Of a stretch of DNA of 8,185 nucleotides, positions 1 to 6,473 are shown piece after piece. The stretch covers positions 1 through 8,185 of the forward strand of contig CANETG010000112.1 of NCBI GenBank assembly GCA_947440875.1, in the 5' to 3' direction. The translations under genes were made by a program, and so were the position numbers. The notes beneath the pieces are model-generated. The model was given only the letters and a program-made list of their open reading frames with translations, did no database searches and was not told the DNA's origin. Origin of the DNA: Bacteriovoracaceae bacterium (GTDB taxonomy: Bacteria > Bdellovibrionota > Bacteriovoracia > Bacteriovoracales > Bacteriovoracaceae). How positions within the stretch are numbered: position 1 is the stretch's first letter; each line of letters opens with the position of its first letter.

Positions 1-840
1 AACTGGAACCTAGGAGGCCTACTTACCTCTGGACCTACAAACTGTATTGGCAACTGGACTCAATTCCCTACCGTTTCGTGTGCGGGGCTTTCAGCAGCAA
101 AATATATGCCTGCTAATCCAGCGAGTGTCACGGCCGCCAACTACAACTCAAATTATGGACTAGGGTATTTTTTTGGTGGAACCGGCGGCGCTACGGCTCG
201 CGGTGGCGATTGGAGCAATGCTTCGAACGCCGGTGCGTTCACGATCCATTTAAACAATATTCCTAGCCTCTCATCAAGCACGCAAATTGGGTTCCGCTGC
301 GTCTCTCGACCTTCTTCACTCGCTGCTCCAGCGGGTCTTAGTGCTTCAGCAACTCCAGGCAACGTCGCTCTGACTTGGAATGCTGTTTCAGGAGCTTCTT
401 CTTATAAAATTTACCGCGGGACAACTTCCGGATCACTCTCACTGATGGGAAGCCCCGTAAGTAATACCTACGTGGATACAACTGTCGCCAACGGAACGAC
501 TTATTTCTACGCCGTTGCTTCTCATAACGGTACTGATTCCCAGGCCTCTGCGGAAGTCAGTGTCCGTCCCATCGCTTCGTTTTCGCTAAATGCGGCGGCA
601 GCAGCTTCTTCTTCATCGATTAATCTCACCTGGGGAAGTGCCGCCGGTGCAGCGACCTATGAAGTCCGCTACGGAACAGCGACTGGTGTCTATCTCGCCT
701 CTGTGACCGGAATCACTTCAACAACGTACACTCTTACGGGTCTCTCACCGAACACGACTTACTTCATTTCAATCCGCGCCGCCAACGCTGTGGGTGCCGG
801 AACAAATATGAGCTCCAATGAACTGAACGCAATAACTGCC
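1..840 (+). repeat. Intragenic tandem duplication, copy 1 (truncated by the window edge)
   Basis: This stretch matches 1324-2160 at an offset of 1320-1323 bases. Long blocks are nearly identical at the nucleotide level, for example the bases from 301 onward against those from 1621. It encodes the last part of a lectin-fold domain plus two FN3 domains. Homology stops sharply at about 840/2160, where AACGCAATAACTGCCG is followed by unrelated sequence in each copy. The beginning of this copy lies outside the window, and further copies may exist there. Confidence 0.95.
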
Positions 841-3800
841 GCTACAGGCCTGTCATGCCCAAGCAATTATGCGACCGTCCCTGCCAACCCAAGCCTTGGT
901 GTGATGGATGCTTTCTGTGTCGCTCAGTTTGAAATGAAAGACGTTGGCTCACTTGCCATTTCTCAAGCTGCAGGAACTCCCTGGGTAAACATTTCTCAAC
1001 AGAGTGATAAAGCTGCGTGTACCAATCTCGGGCCAACTCATGATTTGATTTCAAATCCTGAATGGATGACCCTCGCTCATGAAATTGAAAAAACCCCCGC
1101 CAACTGGTCAAGTGGTGTCGTGGGTAGTGGCGGGCTCAATCGCGGACACTCCGATATCACCCCGTTCTCAACTCTTGCTGTCGCTAATACGAGTGACCCT
1201 TATAATGGAACCGGTAATAACTCAGGACAAGCGAATGGTTTGGGTTGGGAGCAAAAAAGAACTCACATCCTCTCAAATGGTCAAGTCATCTGGGATTTTT
1301 CTGGAAACGCCGCCGAGTGGGCGAACTGGACCCAAGCGGGCGTGCTTACCTCTGGACCTACAAACTGTATCGCCACTTGGAATCAATTCCCTGCCCTCTC
1401 GTGTGCGGGGCTTTCAGCAGCACAATTTAAGCCTGCTAATCCAGCGAGTGTGACGGCCGCCAACTACAACTCAAATTATGGACTAGGGCAACTTTTTGGT
1501 GGAACCGGCGGCGCTACGATTCGCGGTGGCGATTTTAGCTATGGCCTGTCGCCCTCTGGGATTTTCACGGTCACTTTGAACCAGGGGAGTGGGGGTGGCT
1601 CAAGAATTGGGTTCCGCTGCGTCTCTCGACCTTCTTCACTCGCTCGCCCAGCGGGTCTTAGTGCTTCAGCAACTCCAGGCAACGTCGCTCTCACCTGGAC
1701 TGCTGTTTCAGGTGCGTCTTCGTATAAAATTTACCGCGGGACAACCTCCGGATCACTCTCACTTTTAGCAAGCTCTGTTGCCACGAACAATTACTTAGAT
1801 ACAACTGTCGCCAACGGAACGACTTATTTCTACGGCGTCTCTTCTAACAATGGTGCTGAATCCGCGGCGTCGGAAGTCAGTATCCGTCCCATCGCTTCGT
1901 TCTCGCTAACTGCGGCGACACCTGCTTCTTCTTCATCGATTAATCTCACCTGGGGAAGTGCCGCCGGTGCAGCGACGTATGAAGTCCGCTATGGAACATC
2001 GACTGGTGTGTATCTCGCATCTGTAACCGGAATCGCTTCAACAACGTACACTCTTACGGGTCTCTCACCGAATACGACTTACTTCATTTCAATCCGCGCA
2101 GTAAACGCTGTGGGTGCCGGAACAAATATGAGCTCCAATGAACGGAACGCAATAACTGCCGTTAGCTCTCCGACTGGACTTGCCGTTGTCGGCTCCACTA
2201 GTGCCACTCTCACGTGGCCCGCGGTCTTTGGTTCTACGAACTATAACGTTTACCGCGGAACTTCGAACGGGGGACCATACTCACAGATCGCTAGTGGTGT
2301 GGCGGCACTGACCTATAATGATACGACCACTGTGAACGGAACCATTTACTACTACGTGATCCGCGCCTTTAACGGAATTGAATCCGCTAATTCAAACCAA
2401 GTCACGATGAGCACAATCGGTGCCTTCGTGGTCTCTAATACAACCGCGACCTCCTCAACGATCCAGGTGAGCTGGGGAGCTACTTCCGGTGCGACGATCT
2501 ACGATGTGAAAATCGGAACTGTGAGTGGTACCTACGGAGCGACTTATGGGAACGTGACTTCGCCCTACACAATCACTGGCAGGACGGCCAATACCAATTA
2601 CTTCATCATCGTCACGGCAAGAAACCTTTCTAATGCTTCAGTGAATACGGCCGAGGTTTCGCAGAAGACTGCTCCTGCCGCCCCTACTGGACTTGCAGCG
2701 ACGGGCAGCTCGGGGAGTGTATCCCTTTCATGGCCGGGAGTGAGCGGAGCAACCAGTTACAGAGTTTTCCGCGGGACGACTTCAGGATCTCTCCTTCTTC
2801 TTGCAAGTGGTGTGGGAACAAACAGCTACGTCGATAACACTCCTTTAAACGGAACAACATATTACTACGCCGTCGTCGCATCCAACGGCGCAGTCTCCGC
2901 TCTTTCTTCTGAAGTCTTTAAACAACCAATCGCTAAACCCGTGATCTCGTCGTTGACGGCCAACTCGTCTACCACTCTTGGGCTCAGTTGGAGTGCCGCA
3001 AGTGGTGCTGCGACTTACGATGTTCAGTTGGGAACTGTATCTGGAACCTATACTACGACCCTCACGAGTGTGACTTCTCCCTACACCGTCACGGGGCTTA
3101 CTCCCGGAGTCACCTACTTCGTTCGCGTACGCGCAAACAATTCCGTGGGTGGTGGGACAAGTGTCGTTTCTTTAGTGAGCTCAACTTCTCTGAATTCCCC
3201 GCCGGTTCTTTCAACGATTGCCGATCAAGCGACAGCGGTCGGAGTTGCACTCCCGGTTCCGTTCACACTTTCAGATAGTAACCACGTTTTAACTTGCGCC
3301 GGCAGCATGAGCGGATCATCTTCAAACACAACTTTCCTTCCGAACTCCGGAATTGTCTTTAGTGGATCACTTCCAAACTGTATTGTGACACTGACCCCTG
3401 CAGCAGCACAGAACGGAACTTCTTCGGTAACAATTACAGCAAGCGACGGAATAAACTCAACACAAAGAACTTTCAATTTCACAACTCAGTCTTGTACCGT
3501 CACTTCCATAGTCTGGGAAACGCAACCCACGAGCATGAACGCTGGAAATCTTTTTGGAACGGCCCCACGAGTATCGCTCCGGCAAGCTGACAATTCCCTG
3601 TGTACAACAAATTTAAACCCAGTGGTGATTAGGATCGTCGATGACTTCTCCGAGTTTCGGGACGCTTCGATTTCCACTGGTAGTACGATTGTTCCCTCTG
3701 GGGGATTTGCACAATTTAGCTCTGCCAGGATGGAACGGGCGGGATCAAACTATAAAATGATCGCCACTCAAGGATCGATTAGTTCTGTCAAAAGTGCTGC

Positions 3801-5313
3801 GTTCAATGTCTTTGGACTACCTGCATCTAAGCTTATCTGGACACAGATGCCTCGCTCAAATGCTGTTGGAGCGACGATTCATCCTACCCCAACTGTGAAG
3901 ACTGCGGACATATACGGTAACCCCACCTCAACGGTAAGTATGAATGTCACTGTCGCTCTTGTGGATAACGAAGAAAATGCAGTCCTCTCTGGAACTCTCA
4001 CTAGAAATAGTACGAACACTTTTTTTTATAACAATCTTAAGATCAATACTGCTGGGAGCTTTCGCCTTCGCGCGACCACCCCATCTCTCGGAGGCTTACT
4101 AATCGATTCTGACCCCTTCGACGTTATTCCAGTTATCAATCAAGATACGGTTTCGGCCTTTGACCTGATTCAGGCCCCGATCTATCACACAGGGGATCCC
4201 AATACTTCCGTCAATTACCGAAGAGCAGCTACCGACTTCGGAACTAGTTACTTCGACGGAACACTCAGCTACGAGCTCCAAGTTGTTGCCACAAATACGA
4301 ATGCCACTATCGACGGAACAATAAGTCTTACAAATAATGCTACTCCCATGGCATCCGTCTCAATTCCGAAGCTAACGACGCAGCCGACACTGTACACATC
4401 CACCATCTTCTCAAACGTCGTCACTACGGCGGCCATAAATCTCCAAGCTAATGGGAAAAACATTACGATCTTTTCCGCGCGACTTGTGGTGCGACAGATA
4501 GGTGCAACAAAAACTCAGATCCAAATTCCTCTAACAAATATTGCTCTTGGTGCCGACAAAATTTTGGCGACATTAGGAACCGGCCCCGCCACCGCGACAA
4601 AACCGATACCTGCATATTTCCCATCGTTCTATTTTGATAAATCAAAAATAGGCAACATAGATTCGGTTGTATTACTAATGACGTATAAGTCATTGTCTAC
4701 TAATACATGCGCGTCTTTATGGAATAAAGACACAAACTCGCAAATTGGACAAGAGGCATGCGCAGCTCCTAATTCTGTTGAAGCAGTCATGACGAGTCAA
4801 ATAATCAATAACCCAGGACTCCTCCCGGACTTGGCCAACATAGAGGCCAGAGTGAGAAAAGATCTAGTAACCGGCGTGGGTGAAATTTACAAAGTCACGC
4901 TCTTGCTGAGACTTGTTAACATCACCAATGTCACTAATACCCTAATTCTCAATCCTTCGAATCCATCACTTGCCAGCTCTGCAAATTACACCAGTGGGCG
5001 CATCAAGAATGTGTTAGCTTCATATGGTCCGATCGCCTCGGTGAAGAGCTTCGTTACCTGCCATGCCAAAGCAAACACCCCAGGCGCTGGAGAATTTGTG
5101 TTGAAGACTCACGGAGTATCAAATAGTGGTACGGCAGGTGCGACAGATGTTACCGATTCGGCAATCAACTTCACCTCTGAGCCAACCATCACACCTCTTG
5201 AGGCGGGACCTCTCGATGTCTTCGATGCAGATCGCCTCTGGATGAGCTACACTCACTCGAGCGGAGACTTCAACTCCGCCGGCTGTATCTACCGCGACGA
5301 AGCCTCCTACTAA
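1..5313 (+). CDS. Giant multidomain surface protein (lectin-fold, FN3 and Ig-like domains), 5' end missing
   Basis: The frame is open from base 1 to the TAA at 5311-5313 (at least 1770 codons), so the true start and any signal peptide lie left of the window; the Met at 106 is internal. Domains in order: the end of an FGE/SUMF1-like C-type-lectin-fold domain (1-315), two FN3 domains (328-840), a complete second lectin-fold domain (853-1632), six FN3 domains (1648-3192), a cadherin/Ig-like segment (3199-3486), two invasin-like Ig segments (3493-4120), then a long unrecognised region (4135-5310). FN3 domains are recognised by recurring SYKIYRGTTSG and NGTTYFYAV motifs. I see no protease, nuclease or transmembrane segment. 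By family knowledge such Ser/Thr-rich, Lys-poor proteins are exported or surface-anchored binding proteins; the ligand is unknown. The stop codon lies inside a repeat of the downstream element, so the C-terminus may have been altered by insertion. Domain assignments are by eye. Confidence 0.85.
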   Translation, partial: NWNLGGLLTSGPTNCIGNWTQFPTVSCAGLSAAKYMPANPASVTAANYNSNYGLGYFFGGTGGATARGGDWSNASNAGAFTIHLNNIPSLSSSTQIGFRCVSRPSSLAAPAGLSASATPGNVALTWNAVSGASSYKIYRGTTSGSLSLMGSPVSNTYVDTTVANGTTYFYAVASHNGTDSQASAEVSVRPIASFSLNAAAAASSSSINLTWGSAAGAATYEVRYGTATGVYLASVTGITSTTYTLTGLSPNTTYFISIRAANAVGAGTNMSSNELNAITAATGLSCPSNYATVPANPSLGVMDAFCVAQFEMKDVGSLAISQAAGTPWVNISQQSDKAACTNLGPTHDLISNPEWMTLAHEIEKTPANWSSGVVGSGGLNRGHSDITPFSTLAVANTSDPYNGTGNNSGQANGLGWEQKRTHILSNGQVIWDFSGNAAEWANWTQAGVLTSGPTNCIATWNQFPALSCAGLSAAQFKPANPASVTAANYNSNYGLGQLFGGTGGATIRGGDFSYGLSPSGIFTVTLNQGSGGGSRIGFRCVSRPSSLARPAGLSASATPGNVALTWTAVSGASSYKIYRGTTSGSLSLLASSVATNNYLDTTVANGTTYFYGVSSNNGAESAASEVSIRPIASFSLTAATPASSSSINLTWGSAAGAATYEVRYGTSTGVYLASVTGIASTTYTLTGLSPNTTYFISIRAVNAVGAGTNMSSNERNAITAVSSPTGLAVVGSTSATLTWPAVFGSTNYNVYRGTSNGGPYSQIASGVAALTYNDTTTVNGTIYYYVIRAFNGIESANSNQVTMSTIGAFVVSNTTATSSTIQVSWGATSGATIYDVKIGTVSGTYGATYGNVTSPYTITGRTANTNYFIIVTARNLSNASVNTAEVSQKTAPAAPTGLAATGSSGSVSLSWPGVSGATSYRVFRGTTSGSLLLLASGVGTNSYVDNTPLNGTTYYYAVVASNGAVSALSSEVFKQPIAKPVISSLTANSSTTLGLSWSAASGAATYDVQLGTVSGTYTTTLTSVTSPYTVTGLTPGVTYFVRVRANNSVGGGTSVVSLVSSTSLNSPPVLSTIADQATAVGVALPVPFTLSDSNHVLTCAGSMSGSSSNTTFLPNSGIVFSGSLPNCIVTLTPAAAQNGTSSVTITASDGINSTQRTFNFTTQSCTVTSIVWETQPTSMNAGNLFGTAPRVSLRQADNSLCTTNLNPVVIRIVDDFSEFRDASISTGSTIVPSGGFAQFSSARMERAGSNYKMIATQGSISSVKSAAFNVFGLPASKLIWTQMPRSNAVGATIHPTPTVKTADIYGNPTSTVSMNVTVALVDNEENAVLSGTLTRNSTNTFFYNNLKINTAGSFRLRATTPSLGGLLIDSDPFDVIPVINQDTVSAFDLIQAPIYHTGDPNTSVNYRRAATDFGTSYFDGTLSYELQVVATNTNATIDGTISLTNNATPMASVSIPKLTTQPTLYTSTIFSNVVTTAAINLQANGKNITIFSARLVVRQIGATKTQIQIPLTNIALGADKILATLGTGPATATKPIPAYFPSFYFDKSKIGNIDSVVLLMTYKSLSTNTCASLWNKDTNSQIGQEACAAPNSVEAVMTSQIINNPGLLPDLANIEARVRKDLVTGVGEIYKVTLLLRLVNITNVTNTLILNPSNPSLASSANYTSGRIKNVLASYGPIASVKSFVTCHAKANTPGAGEFVLKTHGVSNSGTAGATDVTDSAINFTSEPTITPLEAGPLDVFDADRLWMSYTHSSGDFNSAGCIYRDEASY
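853..1632 (+). other. Complete FGE/SUMF1-like C-type-lectin-fold domain within the giant protein
   Basis: Encoded motifs in order: CPSNYATVP at the start, DAFCVAQFEMK, PWVNISQ, the paired C and L of AACTNLG, HDLISNPEWMTLAHEIE, NWSSG, LNRGHSD, LSNGQVIWDFSGNAAEW, and near the end GGATIRGGDF and IGFRCVSRP. The pattern of N-EWMTLA, then LSNG-WD-SGN-EW, then RGGxxx...GFRC is typical of the formylglycine-generating-enzyme family fold. I do not see the CxxxxC pair that catalytic FGE enzymes use before the final GFRC, so a binding or structural role is more likely than oxidation of a sulfatase cysteine. It is similar in architecture to bacterial surface proteins that use this fold as a lectin scaffold. 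Confidence 0.7.
1324..2160 (+). repeat. Intragenic tandem duplication, copy 2
   Basis: This is the second copy of the lectin-fold/FN3/FN3 unit, matching 1-840. The full unit is probably about 1.31 kb (roughly 850-2160), with its 5' half (850-1323) corresponding to sequence left of the window. Indels between copies are whole codons (offset 1323, then 1320, then 1323, then 1320), so both copies were kept in frame under selection. Divergence is clustered in the patch 1534-1605 and in one FN3 loop near 1765-1795. Confidence 0.95.
1648..3192 (+). repeat. Array of six FN3 domains in three alternating A-B pairs
   Basis: Domains lie at about 1648-1890 (A), 1891-2160 (B), 2167-2410 (A), 2416-2670 (B), 2674-2925 (A) and 2929-3192 (B). 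A-type domains carry PxGLxAxG, TW/SWxxVxGxxxYxVYRGT and a final NGxxYYYxV strand. B-type domains carry SWGAxSGAxxYDVxxGTVSGTY, SPYTxTGLTP and TxYFxxVxA. An earlier A-B pair (328-840) precedes the lectin-fold domain, giving four pairs in the visible protein. The later pairs are diverged at the DNA level, unlike the first two, so the array grew in steps. Confidence 0.8.
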
Positions 5314-5355
5314 GGTGCCTGCACACTTTTGCTACTAAGGGTGCCTGCACACTTT
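5307..5355 (+). repeat. Two tandem REP-like repeats at the left end of the Y1-transposase-like element
   Basis: Copy 1 is CTACTAAGGTGCCTGCACAC plus TTT at 5307-5329; copy 2 at 5332-5355 is the same with one extra G (AAGGGTGCC). Each has the small dyad GTGC-CT-GCAC. An inverted third copy lies at 6090-6106, past the transposase-like gene. The TAA of copy 1 is the stop codon of the giant gene. Confidence 0.85.
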
Positions 5356-5426
5356 CAAAATTGCATTTTCGCTCAAATAACCAATCCTATATTTGGTCTT
5401 TGTCTCGAAAGGGAGTATTTGAAGAA

Positions 5427-6002
5427 ATGCCAAGAAAACCTCTCCCAAGAGACCGGAAAAGTTACTATCACATTACCGTGAGATCGAATGACGAGGAAGG
5501 TTTTTATGTATCTCATGATCAGATGTGGAGTCTCCTCACACAAAACCTCAGGCTTCTTCAAATTGAATATGATCTGAAAATTGCTGTGATCTTCATGATT
5601 AAGAATCAATTTTATCTTCTCCTCTCATCACCGAAAGAAGACATCGGTCGAATCATGTATTTCCTCAATAAAAAGCTAAGCTTTGAAATACGAAAAAAGA
5701 CAGGCCGGATTAATCGCATTTTTGGAGGGAGGTACAAGGGATGCCTGGTCTCCGATGAATCGTCATTTCTCACTCTCTACAAATACTTTTATCGTATGCC
5801 GATTCTGGCCGGTCTTTGCGTACGTGGAGAAGAGTATCCATTCAATAGTTTGAAAAGCTCCACTGTAAACTCGTTGTCGTATGTAGAGTTTATCCCTACA
5901 GAGTTAGATTGGCTCAATTCAGATTTCACCAGATCGGATGAGGAAAAAATTCGAAAAGCACTCAAGAAAACTATTTTAAGAATCTCAACAGCAAAAACGT
6001 AG
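5427..6002 (+). CDS. Y1_Tnp/RAYT-like protein lacking the catalytic HUH motif
   Basis: This 191-residue protein has the usual length and motif order of REP-associated tyrosine transposases: MPRKPLPRDRKSYYHITVRS at the N-terminus, a hydrophobic strand IAVIFMIKNQFYLLL (about residues 52-66), GRINRIFGGRYKG (93-105) and YRMPILAGL (122-130). By family knowledge the central motif is MPNHxHLL, the tyrosine lies in a helix about 20 residues before GGRYK, and the later motif is YRNPVRAGL. Here the HxH position reads Q61-F-Y63, the aligned tyrosine position is Leu84, and NPVRAG has become MPILAG. The single-strand DNA nicking chemistry is therefore probably lost, although the frame is intact. I chose the ATG at 5427 because family proteins begin MPRK and AAGGGAG lies at 5409-5415 (a long 11-base spacing); a TTG at 5361 would add 22 residues unlike the family. 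Domesticated binding protein or recently inactivated transposase are both possible. Confidence 0.75.
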   Translation: MPRKPLPRDRKSYYHITVRSNDEEGFYVSHDQMWSLLTQNLRLLQIEYDLKIAVIFMIKNQFYLLLSSPKEDIGRIMYFLNKKLSFEIRKKTGRINRIFGGRYKGCLVSDESSFLTLYKYFYRMPILAGLCVRGEEYPFNSLKSSTVNSLSYVEFIPTELDWLNSDFTRSDEEKIRKALKKTILRISTAKT

Positions 6003-6003
6003 C

Positions 6004-6028
6004 CATTTTTTTTCTTTCAAAAAAAATG
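6004..6028 (+). terminator. AT-rich hairpin after the transposase-like gene, possible terminator
   Basis: CATTTTTTTT (6004-6013) and AAAAAAAATG (6019-6028) form a perfect 10-base inverted repeat around the loop CTTTC, beginning one base after the stop codon. It lacks a GC-rich stem and a following T-run on the plus strand, so termination is uncertain. On the minus strand it would be equally symmetrical. Confidence 0.3.
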
Positions 6029-6089
6029 AATTGAAAATCAAAAAAATCAAAAAAAAAGAAGAAAACCAGACCCTAAAAGCGCAGATTTG

Positions 6090-6106
6090 AAGTATGCAGG
6101 CACCTT
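6090..6106 (-). repeat. Inverted REP-like repeat at the right end of the element
   Basis: AAGTATGCAGGCACCTT is the reverse complement of the left repeat core at 5312-5328 with one mismatch (C/T). The perfect part is 12 bases (TGCAGGCACCTT, 6095-6106). Similarity fades on both sides, so this is a single copy, unlike the tandem pair on the left. Confidence 0.8.
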
Positions 6107-6372
6107 TTGAGAGGGTCGATGTATCTCAAAATTGCCTTGAGGGAAATTATTTATCTCTTTTTTGGTGACTAACTTTGAGACATTCACTGACAAAAAACTG
6201 GACATAAAATTTCCACTTTAATTTATTTACCGAATTATTTTTCGACAGTGAAGTGTGAGGGAAACTTTCACAAAGAGTTACCAGTGTGAACTTAACTATT
6301 TACGCGCCTGGAAGAAGGTCTCCAACTGATCAAAACTAATGGCGAAAAAAACTTTTTAGTCGGAAGAAAGCG
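6107..6372. other. Gene-free AT-rich region upstream of flagellin
   Basis: I find no credible coding frame here. Visible features are small: TGTGA (6254-6258), TCACA (6268-6272) and another TGTGA (6285-6289). Their spacing does not fit a CRP-type operator (nine bases between half-sites rather than six). I see no riboswitch that I recognise. The flagellin 5' regulatory region may extend into this stretch. Confidence 0.5.
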
Positions 6373-6400
6373 TCAACCTTTCGTTCAGTCTTTCCGATAA
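6373..6400 (+). promoter_or_regulatory. Candidate sigma-28 (FliA-type) flagellar promoter
   Basis: TCCGATAA at 6393-6400 matches seven of eight bases of the sigma-28 -10 consensus GCCGATAA. TCAACCTT at 6373-6380 partly matches the -35 consensus TAAAGTTT, with a 12-base spacer against the usual 11. It would start transcription about 65 bases before the flagellin ATG, a plausible place for a late flagellar gene. The weak -35 half is the main doubt. Confidence 0.45.
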
Positions 6401-6448
6401 GTTAGGCAACGTTTTCACGCATGGATTGCGCGAAGATAAAATTATTTC

Positions 6449-6473
6449 AAGGAAGACAATCATGACTGGCTGA
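6449..6473 (+). promoter_or_regulatory. Shine-Dalgarno and three-codon leader peptide overlapping the flagellin start
   Basis: AAGGAAG (6449-6455) is a strong ribosome-binding site, but it lies 17 bases before the flagellin ATG (6473). It is six bases before an ATG at 6462, which opens the mini-frame ATG ACT GGC TGA. That TGA overlaps the flagellin start as TGATG. This geometry suggests that ribosomes load on the mini-frame and restart on flagellin. A second short frame (6421-6465, 14 codons) overlaps the mini-frame as ATGA but has no visible ribosome-binding site of its own. Confidence 0.45.

Larger units (their letters stand above)
5307..6106 (+). mobile_element. Putative REP/RAYT-type element bounded by inverted repeats
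   Basis: About 800 bases hold one Y1_Tnp-like gene between two direct repeats on the left and one inverted repeat on the right. AAGGTGCCTGCACACTT (5312-5328) matches the reverse complement of 6090-6106 at 16 of 17 bases. This arrangement is what is known for RAYT genes flanked by REP sequences. I see no convincing target-site duplication, and REP-associated genes are often not mobile as a unit, so actual mobility is inference. The element's coding DNA looks more AT-rich than the giant gene on its left. Confidence 0.55.

Noticed and set aside
842..1453. Open frames on both strands inside the lectin-domain part of the giant gene (for example 1079-1453 plus and 842-1111 minus).
   Set aside because: They lie wholly inside a clearly coding frame with conserved domain motifs, have no ribosome-binding sites and encode no recognisable motifs.
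1..5313. A diversity-generating retroelement acting on the lectin-fold domains.
   Set aside because: No reverse transcriptase, template repeat or adenine-biased substitution pattern is visible in the window; only the location of the variable patch fits.
5355..6135. TCAAAATTGC occurs at 5355-5364 and again at 6126-6135, around the transposase-like gene, like a target-site duplication.
   Set aside because: The left copy lies inside the repeats and the right copy outside them, so it does not bracket the element properly; a 10-base AT-rich match can arise by chance.
6254..6272. TGTGA...TCACA resembling a CRP-type operator.
   Set aside because: The half-sites are nine bases apart instead of six, and a nearby extra TGTGA suggests chance repetition.
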